The notes under the pieces: generated by a model | What the model saw: the letters and a program-made list of their open reading frames with translations, nothing else | Told to the model about the DNA's origin: nothing | The model's database searches: none | Program-made: the position numbers and the translations under genes | NCBI RefSeq assembly: GCF_030056705.1 | Contig: NZ_JASHIC010000006.1 | Location: forward strand, 186,001-250,000 | Source of the DNA: Flectobacillus longus | Lineage (GTDB): Bacteria; Bacteroidota; Bacteroidia; Cytophagales; Spirosomataceae | Length of the DNA stretch: 64,000 bases | Reading direction: 5' to 3' | Part shown: piece after piece, positions 15,994-25,147 of the stretch | Position numbering within the stretch: position 1 is the stretch's first letter | Layout of the letters: each line of letters opens with the position of its first letter

Positions 15994-17397
15994 TTATAAT
16001 GCACCCGAAATCTTAAAGACCCAAGCATATTCACTTGGATTGACATCAGGCGTAAGCGCAGGAGGTGTTATTGTCAAAGCATTTCCTTTTTTCTGAACTT
16101 TGATAGCTCCGTTGTATCCCAACATACTTACTGTACCACCCAAAATTCCTTCAATAGTAACAGGCGTATTTTTCCATTGAGTCAATAGCACATATAAATC
16201 TTTATTTTTCTTGGTAAAGAAAACCTTAGTTTCTGGAGTAACCTTTGGTGATTTTTCCCATTTACGAGTACCATAAATAGCATCTCCGTTAATTTTCAAC
16301 CATTTTCCCATATCTGCCAAACGTTGTTGCATAATTACTGGAATTCGTCCATCGGCTGTTGGACCAACATTTAGTAACAAGTTTCCTCCACGAGCTACTT
16401 TGTCAATAAGAATATCTATCAGCTGCTTTGACGAAGAATAATCTTCTAAATTTTCATTTCTATTATAGCCAAAAGAAGAACCAATACCTCGACATTCTTC
16501 CCAAGGATGGGCTATTTCCATACTGCTTGAATTAGCATCGTGTACCAAGTCATATTCAGTAGTATAAATTCCTCCGTGTTTGCTACGTGTTTCTTTTCCC
16601 CAGCGGTCATTTACTACCACCTCTGCTTTTGAAGGAGAGTCGTTATAGAGCCATGCCAAAAACTCCGTACTTTTCCACTTTTCGGAAGGATGATCCCATT
16701 CGCCATCAGTCCACAGAATATCTGGCGTATATCGTGTCACCAAATCTTTCATTTGCGGAATCATGTGTGAAGTCACATAAGTATCTACGTCTTTTTTGTA
16801 CAAAGGATTAAACCATTCGTACAAAGAATAATAAAAACCCATACGCAGACCTTTGTCTTTCACTGCCTTTGTCAAATCGCCAGAAATATCACGATGAGGG
16901 TTTAAATCAACAGCATTCCAATTCCAAGCCTGCACACTAGGCCAAAGCGTATATCCTTCATGATGCTTTGAAGTCAGCACGACATATTTGGCTCCAGCAT
17001 TTTCAAAAATATTTGCCCAGTCGCTTGGGTCGTACATTTCACAAGTAAACCCTTTGGCAAAGTCTTGATACTTAAAATCTTTTCCAAAAGCTTTTTCATG
17101 AAAGGCTAGGGTAGAAGGATACCCAGGTCTTTTAGCATTAGTCAAGGTTTGCCAATACCATTCTGAATAACGGTCGTAGATCCCTACATTATTTTTGGCG
17201 GTTGGTCCCCAAGCGGGTACAGAGAATAATCCCCAGTGAATAAAGATACCAAATTTGGCATCTTCAAACCAGTTTGGAATAGGACGAGAGTCTATTGATG
17301 CCCAATTGGCTTGGTATTGTTGAGCACTCATTATGGATAACCCAAGTAGTCCTCCACAAAGTGCTGTCAAACAAGTTTTTAAAAATTTTCTTTTCAT
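15994..17397 (-). CDS. Secreted alpha-L-fucosidase, glycoside hydrolase family 29
   Basis: A 467-residue protein with a signal peptide (MKRKFLKTC, hydrophobic stretch, cleavage near MSA). The GH29 barrel is recognisable: KFGIFIHWGLFSVPAWGP, YVVLTSKHHEGYTLWPS, and DILWTDGEW with the likely nucleophile D231. The end (roughly 375-467) is the beta-sandwich usual in GH29. It removes terminal L-fucose from glycans, probably in the periplasm or at the cell surface. A second GH29 gene, only distantly similar, lies at 37121-38452. No sulfatase, SusC/SusD pair or other sugar enzyme is adjacent, so this is not a typical polysaccharide utilisation locus. Confidence 0.93.
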   Translation of the reverse strand: MKRKFLKTCLTALCGGLLGLSIMSAQQYQANWASIDSRPIPNWFEDAKFGIFIHWGLFSVPAWGPTAKNNVGIYDRYSEWYWQTLTNAKRPGYPSTLAFHEKAFGKDFKYQDFAKGFTCEMYDPSDWANIFENAGAKYVVLTSKHHEGYTLWPSVQAWNWNAVDLNPHRDISGDLTKAVKDKGLRMGFYYSLYEWFNPLYKKDVDTYVTSHMIPQMKDLVTRYTPDILWTDGEWDHPSEKWKSTEFLAWLYNDSPSKAEVVVNDRWGKETRSKHGGIYTTEYDLVHDANSSSMEIAHPWEECRGIGSSFGYNRNENLEDYSSSKQLIDILIDKVARGGNLLLNVGPTADGRIPVIMQQRLADMGKWLKINGDAIYGTRKWEKSPKVTPETKVFFTKKNKDLYVLLTQWKNTPVTIEGILGGTVSMLGYNGAIKVQKKGNALTITPPALTPDVNPSEYAWVFKISGAL

Positions 17398-17619
17398 AGA
17401 ATGAGGAAATTGGTTTTATTCAGAAAAGTACAAAAAACCTATTAATACTCTGTTGGGTTTTGAGTGATGGGCATATCAAATATTTGATACACCAAGTCCG
17501 AAACCAAAGTGTTTTCTTTGTCGTTAATCAAAGAGTGATTGTTTACCAATATAAACTTATCTATTCGATTGGCTCATTATTGGATTACACTTAATTTTAT
17601 AGACAAAAAATCAAGCGGA

Positions 17620-19647
17620 ATGGAATTTCAACTTTGTTCAGAATATAAGCCTACTGGCGACCAGCCCAAAGCCATCGCTCAGTTGGTAGAAGGAATACAA
17701 AATGGAGAGCAAGCACAAACGCTATTAGGGGTGACGGGGTCTGGTAAAACATTTACCGTAGCCAATACTATTGCTCAAATCAATAGACCTACCCTGATAT
17801 TGAGTCATAACAAAACTTTAGCGGCTCAGCTTTATGGCGAGTTCAAACAGTTTTTTCCTAATAATGCAGTTGAATATTTCATTTCTTACTACGACTATTA
17901 TCAGCCCGAAGCCTATATCGCTACCACCAATACGTATATAGAAAAAGACCTTGCCATCAACGAAGAAATTGATAAGTTACGACTTTCTACAACTTCGTCC
18001 TTAATGTCTGGGCGACGAGACATTATCGTAATTGCCTCGGTATCTTGTATATATGGTATGGGAAACCCAGAAGAGTACCGAAAAAGTATTTTACGAATTG
18101 GGGTAGGAGAAATTATTTCTCGAAATCAATTTTTATTTAGACTTGTCGAAATTCTTTACTCCAGAACTGAAGCCGAATTTCAAAGAGGCAATTTTCGAGT
18201 AAAAGGAGACACTGTGGATATCTATGTCCCCTACGCTGATTTTGGCTATCGTATTATTTTCTTCGGCGACGAAATTGAAGCTATTCAACGCATAGACCCA
18301 ATTTCTGGAAAAAAATTATCTGAAGAAAAAATGGTGGCAATCTTCCCCGCCAATTTGTTTGTCACAGGTAGAGATGTATTGATGAGAGCCATCAATGAAA
18401 TACAGGATGATCTTGTTGGGCAGATTAAGTATTTTGAAGCAGAAGGTAGAACAGCAGAAGCTGAGCGCATCAAACAGCGAACGGAGTTTGATATGGAAAT
18501 GATGCGAGAATTGGGCTACTGTTCGGGTATCGAAAATTACTCAAGATATTTTGACAGAAGACAAGCGGGACAAAGACCATTCTGTTTATTAGACTTTTTC
18601 CCAGACGATTTTTTATTGGTAGTAGATGAAAGCCACGTAACTATTCCTCAAATCAGAGCGATGTGGGGTGGCGACCGCTCAAGAAAAGAATCTTTGGTAG
18701 ACTATGGCTTCCGTTTGCCAAGTGCGATGGACAACCGTCCTTTGACTTTTCAAGAATTTGAGGATATTAGTGGACAAAGTATTTTTGTAAGTGCTACACC
18801 AGCCGACTATGAGCTACGTCGTTCGGAGGGAGTTGTCGTAGAACAAATCATTAGACCTACGGGCTTGCTCGATCCTGAAATAGAAGTGCGACCAAGTCTG
18901 AACCAAATAGATGATTTATTAGAAGAAGTACATATAAGAATAGAACGAGAAGAAAGGGTACTGATTACGACACTTACCAAGCGTATGGCCGAAGAACTTT
19001 CGAAATACATGGAACGTGTGGGAGTCAAATGTCGCTATATTCACTCGGAGGTAAAAACTTTAGAGCGTGTTGAAATTTTAAGAGAATTACGACTTGGTGT
19101 ATTTGATGTTTTGGTTGGGGTAAACCTTTTACGTGAAGGTTTGGATTTGCCAGAGGTTTCGTTGGTTGCCATCATGGACGCCGACAAAGAAGGTTTCTTG
19201 CGAGATATTCGCTCATTAATCCAAACCATTGGACGTGCGGCTAGAAATGACCAAGGGAAAGTACTCATGTATGCCGACCGCATCACAGGCTCTATGCAAA
19301 AGGCTATCGAAGAGACCAATCGACGTAGAGCTATTCAGATGGAGTACAACATTGAGCATGGTATCACGCCAAAAACGATTCTTCGCTCGAAACAAGCCAT
19401 TATCGATCAAACCTCTATTGCCGATGTAATGGGTAAGACTACGAAGACCAATTATTACATCGAACCGCAGGATGTACAGATGGCTGCTGATCCAGTATTG
19501 GCTTATATGTCTAAACCAGAAATTGAAGCACAAATCAAGAAAGTACAGAATGAAATGGATAAGGCCGCCAAAGAACTTGACTTTGTTGCAGCCGCTCGCC
19601 TAAGAGACGAAATGTTTGGATTGAAGAAATTGTTGGAAGGAAAGTGA
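17620..19647 (+). CDS. uvrB: UvrABC system protein B
   Basis: A 675-residue protein matching UvrB throughout: Walker A GVTGSGKT (37-44), the beta-hairpin region [51 protein letters not shown], and a C-terminal UvrC-binding UVR domain ([20 protein letters not shown]). UvrB verifies the lesion after UvrA loading and recruits the UvrC nuclease in nucleotide excision repair. I chose the ATG at 17620 because [19 protein letters not shown] is the family start; an earlier TTG would add 27 unrelated residues. Mfd, which brings this system to stalled RNA polymerase, is also in the window (46640-50005). uvrA and uvrC are not. Confidence 0.98.
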   Translation: MEFQLCSEYKPTGDQPKAIAQLVEGIQNGEQAQTLLGVTGSGKTFTVANTIAQINRPTLILSHNKTLAAQLYGEFKQFFPNNAVEYFISYYDYYQPEAYIATTNTYIEKDLAINEEIDKLRLSTTSSLMSGRRDIIVIASVSCIYGMGNPEEYRKSILRIGVGEIISRNQFLFRLVEILYSRTEAEFQRGNFRVKGDTVDIYVPYADFGYRIIFFGDEIEAIQRIDPISGKKLSEEKMVAIFPANLFVTGRDVLMRAINEIQDDLVGQIKYFEAEGRTAEAERIKQRTEFDMEMMRELGYCSGIENYSRYFDRRQAGQRPFCLLDFFPDDFLLVVDESHVTIPQIRAMWGGDRSRKESLVDYGFRLPSAMDNRPLTFQEFEDISGQSIFVSATPADYELRRSEGVVVEQIIRPTGLLDPEIEVRPSLNQIDDLLEEVHIRIEREERVLITTLTKRMAEELSKYMERVGVKCRYIHSEVKTLERVEILRELRLGVFDVLVGVNLLREGLDLPEVSLVAIMDADKEGFLRDIRSLIQTIGRAARNDQGKVLMYADRITGSMQKAIEETNRRRAIQMEYNIEHGITPKTILRSKQAIIDQTSIADVMGKTTKTNYYIEPQDVQMAADPVLAYMSKPEIEAQIKKVQNEMDKAAKELDFVAAARLRDEMFGLKKLLEGK

Positions 19648-19763
19648 TTTGAGTGCTGGGTTAGGAGTGTAGAGTTTTGAGTTGTCCTTTGTCCTTGCCT
19701 AAAAAACTCTATTTTCTGACTATATTATCTGGTACTAAAATTTTTATACTAAAAAACACCCCC

Positions 19764-20108
19764 ATGTACAAAGTTTACGGAATACCGAATTGTGATACGG
19801 TAAAAAAAGCCCTTACTTGGCTCAAGGAACACGATATTCCTTTTGAATTTCATAACTTCAAAAAAGAAGGAATCTCACAAGAAAAATTGGAAGCTTGGTT
19901 AGAAAAATATCCTTGGGAAACCCTTGTAAATAAAGCAGGTACAACTTGGAAAAAACTAGACGAAAGTCAAAAGGCTACTGATATGGCATCGGCTATCCAA
20001 TTGATGATGGAACAAACTTCGGTAATCAAGCGTCCTGTTTTGGAAAAAGAGGAGATTATTTCGGTAGGTTTTAAGCCTGAATTATATGAAGGTATATTTC
20101 AATCATAA
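19764..20108 (+). CDS. ArsC/Spx family protein (YffB-like)
   Basis: A 114-residue thioredoxin-fold protein starting MYKVYGIPNCDTVKKALTWL, with the single N-terminal cysteine C10 and the later VIKRPVLEKE motif, as in YffB and other ArsC-like proteins. Arsenate reductase ArsC and the regulator Spx belong to the same family, but Spx has a CxxC at this place and arsenate resistance partners are absent here. The function is therefore best left as a thiol-dependent reductase-like protein of unknown substrate. The ATG at 19764 was chosen because the fold begins there; an earlier frame opening would add 29 low-quality residues. Confidence 0.85.
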   Translation: MYKVYGIPNCDTVKKALTWLKEHDIPFEFHNFKKEGISQEKLEAWLEKYPWETLVNKAGTTWKKLDESQKATDMASAIQLMMEQTSVIKRPVLEKEEIISVGFKPELYEGIFQS

Positions 20109-20132
20109 AATGGTTTGTTGAGAAGAAAATAA

Positions 20133-20176
20133 AAAAGCCCCAATAGCTTTACTTGCGTAAAACTATTGGGGCTTTT
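20133..20176. terminator. Bidirectional terminator between ArsC-like gene and pdhA
   Basis: A 14-base perfect stem (AAAAGCCCCAATAG / CTATTGGGGCTTTT) between convergent genes. Confidence 0.9.
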
Positions 20177-20190
20177 ATCATGTAAGATGA

Positions 20191-21198
20191 TTATTCCACT
20201 GGGAATGGATATTCGTCTACATAAACATCTTTATATGCTTCAGAAGCATCTGGCCAAGGAGATTCTTCAGCAAATTTAACTGAAGCTTCTACTCTTACTT
20301 TAATTTGAGCATCGATAGCTGCTAAATCTTCTTCTGTAGCAAATTCGTTTTCCAAGATTGCTTGTCTAACTTGCTCGATTGGGTCACGCATTTTGTATGC
20401 CTCAACTTCCTCTTTAGTACGGTACTTCTGAGGGTCAGACATAGAGTGACCTCTATAACGGTAAGTTTTGAATTCTAAGAATGTTGGACCTTCACCTGCA
20501 CGAGCACGCTCAGCCGCACGAGAAACTGCCTCATGAACTGCCTCTACGCTCATCGCATCAACTGGCTCAGATGGCATATCATACGCCTCACCAATTGTGT
20601 AAAGATCTGTAACGTTTGAAGTACGAGTTACTGAAGTACCCATAGCATATCCGTTGTTTTCAACAACAAAAATTGCAGGCAACTTCCAAGTCATAGCCAT
20701 GTTGAAGGCTTCGTGCAATGCACCCTGACGAACCGCACCGTCACCGAAGTAACAGATACAAACGTTTCCAGTTTTGTTATATTTTTCAGCAAATGCCAAA
20801 CCCGCTCCAAGAGGAATTTGAGCACCTACGATACCATGACCACCTACAAAACCCACTGATTTATCGAAAATGTGCATTGATCCACCTTTACCTTTCGAAA
20901 TACCAGTAGCTTTTCCGAACATTTCCGCCATGATAGTGTTAGGGTCTGAACCTAAAGCCAATGGAATACCGTGATCACGGTAAGCTGTAATATATTTGTC
21001 GCCTTTACGAAGTGCCGACGCTGCTCCAGAAGAACAAGCCTCTTGTCCGATGTAAAGGTGGCAAAAACCACGAATCTTTTGTTGACCATACAATTGACCA
21101 GTACGTTCTTCAAATTTACGTTGAAGCATCATTGACTCGTACCATTCCATGTAGGTCTCTTTCGAGTATTTTACTTTGTTTTCAGCTTTCTTTGCCAT
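20191..21198 (-). CDS. pdhA: Pyruvate dehydrogenase E1 component, alpha subunit
   Basis: A 335-residue thiamine-diphosphate enzyme subunit. The cofactor-binding motif runs from GDGAVRQG to VVENNGYAMGT, and YRDHGIP, GKGGSMHIF, GGHGIVGAQIP and the phosphorylation-loop region YRYRGHSMSDPQKYR are all typical of PdhA. Together with the beta subunit it decarboxylates pyruvate and acetylates the lipoyl E2 of the pyruvate dehydrogenase complex in the cytoplasm. The beta subunit, E2 and E3 are not adjacent: the gene ends at a bidirectional terminator, so pdhA is transcribed alone. A promoter and a compact structured leader (21291-21350) precede it, suggesting regulation at the RNA level. Confidence 0.97.
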   Translation of the reverse strand: MAKKAENKVKYSKETYMEWYESMMLQRKFEERTGQLYGQQKIRGFCHLYIGQEACSSGAASALRKGDKYITAYRDHGIPLALGSDPNTIMAEMFGKATGISKGKGGSMHIFDKSVGFVGGHGIVGAQIPLGAGLAFAEKYNKTGNVCICYFGDGAVRQGALHEAFNMAMTWKLPAIFVVENNGYAMGTSVTRTSNVTDLYTIGEAYDMPSEPVDAMSVEAVHEAVSRAAERARAGEGPTFLEFKTYRYRGHSMSDPQKYRTKEEVEAYKMRDPIEQVRQAILENEFATEEDLAAIDAQIKVRVEASVKFAEESPWPDASEAYKDVYVDEYPFPVE

Positions 21199-21290
21199 TT
21201 TTCAAAATGAGTGAATGAGTGATTAACTTGCGTTGAATCTTACGATTAAGTAAATGAGGGAATAAAATAAACGTCTTATTCGCTCTTGCT

Positions 21291-21350
21291 CACCTGGAAC
21301 TGCTATCCCATTGTGGGCCACATAGGATTTTGTAATCCCCCGAAACAGGC
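21291..21350 (-). ncRNA. Candidate structured leader RNA of pdhA (three-helix junction)
   Basis: Read on the minus strand, CGCCTG (21345-21350) can pair with CAGGTG (21291-21296) to close a junction that holds two hairpins: GGATT-ACAA-AATCC (21325-21338) and CTAT..CCCA-CAA-TGGG-ATAG. The element starts only about 8 bases after the predicted transcription start and ends about 90 bases before the pdhA codon. It lacks the CTGAGA and conserved core of the thiamine-diphosphate riboswitch, and I recognise no known family. It is a prediction from base pairing in one sequence. Confidence 0.4.
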
Positions 21351-21364
21351 GTTAATTTGCAATG

Positions 21365-21396
21365 CGAAATTAGTACAAAACCAAGAACCGACCAAA
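21365..21396 (-). promoter_or_regulatory. Probable pdhA promoter
   Basis: On the minus strand TTTG is followed after 20 bases by TAATTTCG (one mismatch to TAnnTTTG). Transcription would start near 21358, giving a leader of about 160 bases. Confidence 0.5.
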
Positions 21397-21608
21397 AAAA
21401 TATCACAATAGACTCTTGATTATTAGTTATAAACAACTTTATTAGCTATTTACCTGACAGGTATCAGAACTAAAGTACAAATCTAAACAGCTTTGCATTG
21501 AATATTGTTCAGCGTTAGACAGGATATCATTTCGCCTCAAGCATTATGTCTTTGGCATTTTGCTCATTTTATAAAGTCAATTACCTAAGCTTTCTTACTC
21601 ATCCAAAT

Positions 21609-22703
21609 ATGTATTTACAACGTATCAGTCTAACAAACTTTAAAAGCTATGACTTTGGCGATTTTAAGTTTACTAATCGTGTAAACTGTATTGTGGGAGA
21701 AAACGGTAGTGGCAAAACCAACCTGCTGGATGCCATTTACTTTTTGGCATTAACCAAAAGCTCCATTAGCTCGCAAGATGCCCTGTGTGTTACACATGAG
21801 GCTGACTTTATGATGATTGATGGCACTTTTGTGGAGGGACCCAAAGGGGATGCTCAAATTACGTGTTCTTTTCAAAAAGGACAAAAAAAAGCGGTACTAC
21901 ATGATAAAAAGCCTTATGAGAAAATTTCAGAGCATATCGGACTTTATCCTGTGGTATTGATTTCGCCTAATGATACCGATATTGTAAGAGATGGGAGCGA
22001 AGAACGTAGAAAGTTTTTTGATGGTGTGATTTCACAAATTGACCGTGATTATCTCGAAACCTTAATTCAATACAATAAAGTATTACTTCAGCGGAATGCT
22101 CTTTTAAAACAGTTTGCTGAAAAAAATTATTTTGATGCAGACTTACTAGATATTTATTCTGACCCAATCATTGAATATGGGATAATTTTACAGAAAAAAA
22201 GAACGGAGTTCTTGTCAAAATTTACCCCTATCTTCCAAAAACACTATGCAAATCTGTCAGAAAGTAGAGAAGAGGTAAAGCTGATCTACGAAACAGAAGT
22301 AAATGCCGATACTTTTAGACATGATTTTACCAAAAATCGACCTAGGGATTTAGCCGCACAACGTACAACTTTCGGGATTCATAAAGATGATTTCACCTTT
22401 GAAATTAGTGCTTTTCCTCTCAAAAAATACGGTTCTCAAGGTCAGCAAAAATCCTATGTTATTGCGCTAAAATTAGCCCAATTTGAGATTTTAGCACTTG
22501 AAAAGGGTTTTCAACCGATATTATTACTCGATGATATCTTTGATAAGCTTGATGATAGACGTATTCAGCAGTTGATAAATATGATGGTAGATGGGACTTT
22601 TCAGCAGGTTTTTTTAACAGATGCCCGCCCCGAAAGAACGCAACAGTTATTGAGTCATTTGACTGTAGAAGTATGTTATTTTGATGTGACTCAAGGAAAA
22701 TAA
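21609..22703 (+). CDS. recF: DNA replication and repair protein RecF
   Basis: A 364-residue SMC-like ATPase: MYLQRISLTNFKSY at the start, Walker A GENGSGKT (30-37), the FGIHKDDFTFEI segment, the ABC signature region YGSQGQQKSYVIALKLAQ and Walker B ILLLDDIFDKLDDRR. RecF helps load RecA at gaps on single-stranded DNA with RecO and RecR; recO is also in this window. In many bacteria recF lies next to dnaA and dnaN at the origin, but neither is here. The ATG at 21609 is the family start; an in-frame ATG 63 bases earlier would add a tail without family support. A long terminator hairpin follows. Confidence 0.97.
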   Translation: MYLQRISLTNFKSYDFGDFKFTNRVNCIVGENGSGKTNLLDAIYFLALTKSSISSQDALCVTHEADFMMIDGTFVEGPKGDAQITCSFQKGQKKAVLHDKKPYEKISEHIGLYPVVLISPNDTDIVRDGSEERRKFFDGVISQIDRDYLETLIQYNKVLLQRNALLKQFAEKNYFDADLLDIYSDPIIEYGIILQKKRTEFLSKFTPIFQKHYANLSESREEVKLIYETEVNADTFRHDFTKNRPRDLAAQRTTFGIHKDDFTFEISAFPLKKYGSQGQQKSYVIALKLAQFEILALEKGFQPILLLDDIFDKLDDRRIQQLINMMVDGTFQQVFLTDARPERTQQLLSHLTVEVCYFDVTQGK

Positions 22704-22760
22704 AAAAGCTGTATGAGATAAGATAAGCTCGAAAGCATATCTTATCTCATACAGCTTTTA
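22703..22760. terminator. Long hairpin terminator between recF and the DUF4097 gene
   Basis: A perfect stem of about 22 bases (22704-22725 with 22738-22759), flanked by A and T runs, between convergent genes. The stem is longer than usual for a terminator. Confidence 0.88.
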
Positions 22761-22779
22761 CATGAGGACTTTAGATTTA

Positions 22780-24018
22780 CTATTTATCTTTCTCCAAAAA
22801 CTTCACGCCACCATAATTTGAGTGAATGACGATTTTGGTTCCTGTACCTTTGCCTATTCTACCTTTATAATTTTTTTGAGGAATAAATCCCATCCTTTTT
22901 TGGGCATTTTCCTCGTCAGGATTTACAGTAAGTGTACACTTGTCTAATGGATATTTGAAATTGGCATAGTTTACAGTTACATCAAAATCAGCATTACAGT
23001 CTGGCGTTACGGGTAATTTTACGGTAGTATAATTACATTTCAAATCCAAGGACTTCAATGATTGTGGCAATTCACGAAGCTCTAATCCATCTGAATAGCT
23101 AATGTAAATTTTGCCATTTTCTTTAATCGTACCGATTTTTCCGTTAGAATACTGAAGATTTCCCTCAATGGTATTGACTTGATCAACCATTATAGAACCA
23201 AACATATTGGCAAGTTTGATAATATTAGCTTTATCAATATTCAATTTTGAGTAAGATATTTTCAATTCTGCTTCGTCTAATTGCTTGATATTGGCTTTAC
23301 CGTACTGAACATTGATACTTTTTTCATTGCCAGAAAGGCGGTCACTTACAAAGTTTCCATAAGAAGTAACGATTGACAAAGGAGCTGAAAATTCAGGAAC
23401 GCTTGTATTTCCGTATCTATTCGACACCATAAGAGGGTTATTCTTTGGCATATATACTTGATAGTTAACTTCTACGCCTTGCTTTTCATTATCAGAGTTA
23501 TTACTCTTAAATGATAGCTTATCCCACCAATCTCCACCATTTTCAGAAGTGATATTTGTACGTAAGGTAATTTTGTTTCTTACACGAGCTTCTGCAATAT
23601 CTACTCCATCTACATACGCTTGCGCTTTTTCTTCGGTACTGCCGTGCCCTACGATATTGATTTCTATTTTTATTTCATTACGATTCCATAGATCAACGTT
23701 TACGTGACCGTGCTGATTATTAATTTGTAATAAATCCTTCGGTTCAACAGAATATACCTTGGTAATCAACTTCTTTTTCTCGACCAAGGTTACAGATTCT
23801 CCTTTTTCGACTAAGGATGCCTCCTGACAACTAACGTTGGTTGTTGTATTGTTATTAGAATTAACAGTTACGGTAATAGTTCTACTATTTTTATTGCTGG
23901 CATATACATTGCCATTAGCAGAGGCCGTAACTCGCATTTGCTGTGCCATACTCGGGGATATAATCAACACCCCGTACATGACAACCACTACCTTAAATAG
24001 TTTGCATACTTTTTCCAT
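22780..24018 (-). CDS. Exported DUF4097-type beta-helix surface protein
   Basis: A 412-residue protein with a signal peptide (about 1-25, cleavage after PSMA). From about residue 90 on it is a series of short beta-repeats (VEPKDLLQINNQHGHVNVDL, NIVGHGSTEEKAQAYV, NPLMVSNRYGNTSVPEF, INVQYGKANIKQLDEAELKI) like the DUF4097 putative adhesin fold. Its function is unknown. It is the third gene of an ECF sigma/anti-sigma operon and its start overlaps the anti-sigma gene by 26 bases, so it is probably made together with them. I chose the ATG at 24018 over an upstream in-frame GTG because the signal peptide starts cleanly there. Confidence 0.8.
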   Translation of the reverse strand: MEKVCKLFKVVVVMYGVLIISPSMAQQMRVTASANGNVYASNKNSRTITVTVNSNNNTTTNVSCQEASLVEKGESVTLVEKKKLITKVYSVEPKDLLQINNQHGHVNVDLWNRNEIKIEINIVGHGSTEEKAQAYVDGVDIAEARVRNKITLRTNITSENGGDWWDKLSFKSNNSDNEKQGVEVNYQVYMPKNNPLMVSNRYGNTSVPEFSAPLSIVTSYGNFVSDRLSGNEKSINVQYGKANIKQLDEAELKISYSKLNIDKANIIKLANMFGSIMVDQVNTIEGNLQYSNGKIGTIKENGKIYISYSDGLELRELPQSLKSLDLKCNYTTVKLPVTPDCNADFDVTVNYANFKYPLDKCTLTVNPDEENAQKRMGFIPQKNYKGRIGKGTGTKIVIHSNYGGVKFLEKDK

Positions 24019-24592
24019 GGCCTTGTTTTGCTTCTTTAACACGTTGAATAATTGATAATTGTTGATTCAAAATATCTAACTGTAGTTGTAAGTTTTGAAT
24101 CATGGCTTTCACTAACTCTTCTTGATTGGGCGTTTGGGGCAGCTCCGCTCTCAAGCTTTGGTAGTCTTTATTAAGGCGTTCGATTTCTGATGAAAATTCT
24201 TGATACAAAGCAGGTTCATTATCGGCAATTTGTCGGATTTCATCTCTCTTTGTTTCTATTAAGCTAGCGTAATGTACCATTTGTTGTTTGTACTGATCGC
24301 CAACTTGACTCACGATTATGTCCGAACTGCTCGAAGATTGATTGGCATACCATAACCCTAATGCTCCAATGACCACAGCAATACCCGCAGCAACACGCCA
24401 ATAGTGCTGAATTTTAGGAAAGAAAGGAATGATATTCTTTTTCTCTACTTGCTGAACGCTAGTGGTATCGGTAGGTAATTTAGCTTCTAGTTTTTCCCAC
24501 AAATCCAACGATGGTTCAAGATTTTCAAATTCATCTCGATGGTCTCTAACAAACCTTTCTAAACGATTTGATGCTTTTTTTGACTGATTCAT
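23993..24592 (-). CDS. Membrane-anchored anti-sigma-factor-like protein
   Basis: A 199-residue protein with a cytoplasmic N-terminal part (1-60, including LEPSLDLWEKLEAKLP, a motif seen in Bacteroidota anti-sigma-like proteins), one membrane helix (about 66-83, VAAGIAVVIGALGLWYA) and a periplasmic coiled-coil (about 95-185, rich in E, Q and L). Topology and position right after an ECF sigma gene make it the likely anti-sigma factor, although no zinc-binding HxxxCxxC motif is present. The ATG at 24592 is preferred; an in-frame TTG at 24637 immediately after the sigma stop is the alternative. Confidence 0.75.
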   Translation of the reverse strand: MNQSKKASNRLERFVRDHRDEFENLEPSLDLWEKLEAKLPTDTTSVQQVEKKNIIPFFPKIQHYWRVAAGIAVVIGALGLWYANQSSSSSDIIVSQVGDQYKQQMVHYASLIETKRDEIRQIADNEPALYQEFSSEIERLNKDYQSLRAELPQTPNQEELVKAMIQNLQLQLDILNQQLSIIQRVKEAKQGHGKSMQTI

Positions 24593-24637
24593 AAGACTAT
24601 GACATATCTTTTGTTGAAAATTTGATTCGACAATCAA

Positions 24638-25147
24638 TTATGCCTTTTTTAGTATTTCTAATAAACGTTTTTTGGCTCTGATATACTGAGTTCTTGAGGT
24701 AGATTCTGCTACTTGCAAAATTTCCGCAATTTCTTCGTGATCGTACCCTTCAAAAAGATACAAACTGAGTACAGTTCTAAAGCCATCGGGAAGTTGATGC
24801 ATCGCGCGCTGCACCTTAGTTACTTCCCATTCTATTTCCTCGTCATCAAATTGTTCATCCTCAAAATCATCAGGCACACCGTCGATGTCCTGAAAGGCTA
24901 CTTTACGTTGCCTGAGCTGATTTAGAGCTCGATTAATGACAATTTGCTTGAGCCAAGCGCCAAAGGTACTTGTTTGACGAAACTCATGAATTTTAATAAA
25001 TGCGTCCAAAAATGCCTCTTGCAGTACATCTTCGGCCTCGCCGACATGATTCAGTATTCGGACAGCCACATTGAACATAGACTTTGAGTAGAGACGATAA
25101 ATCTCATACTGAGCCTTGCGTTCGCCCCTGCGACAAGCCTCTACCAA
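24638..25147 (-). CDS. ECF-type RNA polymerase sigma factor
   Basis: A 169-residue sigma-70 family protein of the extracytoplasmic-function group. Region 2 is clear (AQYEIYRLYSKSMFNVAVRI, EAEDVLQEAFLDAF), then an acidic linker (DDFEDEQFDDEE) and region 4 (LPDGFRTVLSLYLFEGYDHE, EIAEILQVAESTSRTQYIRA). It redirects RNA polymerase to a set of envelope or stress genes when released by its anti-sigma factor. There is no ATG in a suitable place: the frame opens after a stop at 25196 and the only standard start is TTG at 25147, with CTG at 25183 as an alternative. A large inverted repeat lies directly upstream. Confidence 0.92.
   Translation of the reverse strand: MVEACRRGERKAQYEIYRLYSKSMFNVAVRILNHVGEAEDVLQEAFLDAFIKIHEFRQTSTFGAWLKQIVINRALNQLRQRKVAFQDIDGVPDDFEDEQFDDEEIEWEVTKVQRAMHQLPDGFRTVLSLYLFEGYDHEEIAEILQVAESTSRTQYIRAKKRLLEILKKA

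Noticed and set aside
19764-20108. Arsenate reductase in an arsenic resistance operon
   Set aside because: The protein has the ArsC/YffB fold but there is no arsenite transporter or ArsR gene near it.
21291-21350. Thiamine-diphosphate riboswitch or signal-recognition-particle RNA before pdhA
   Set aside because: The conserved CTGAGA and GCGTAGG-type core of the riboswitch and the GGAAG/AGCAG loop of the particle RNA are absent, so the element is reported only as an unnamed candidate.
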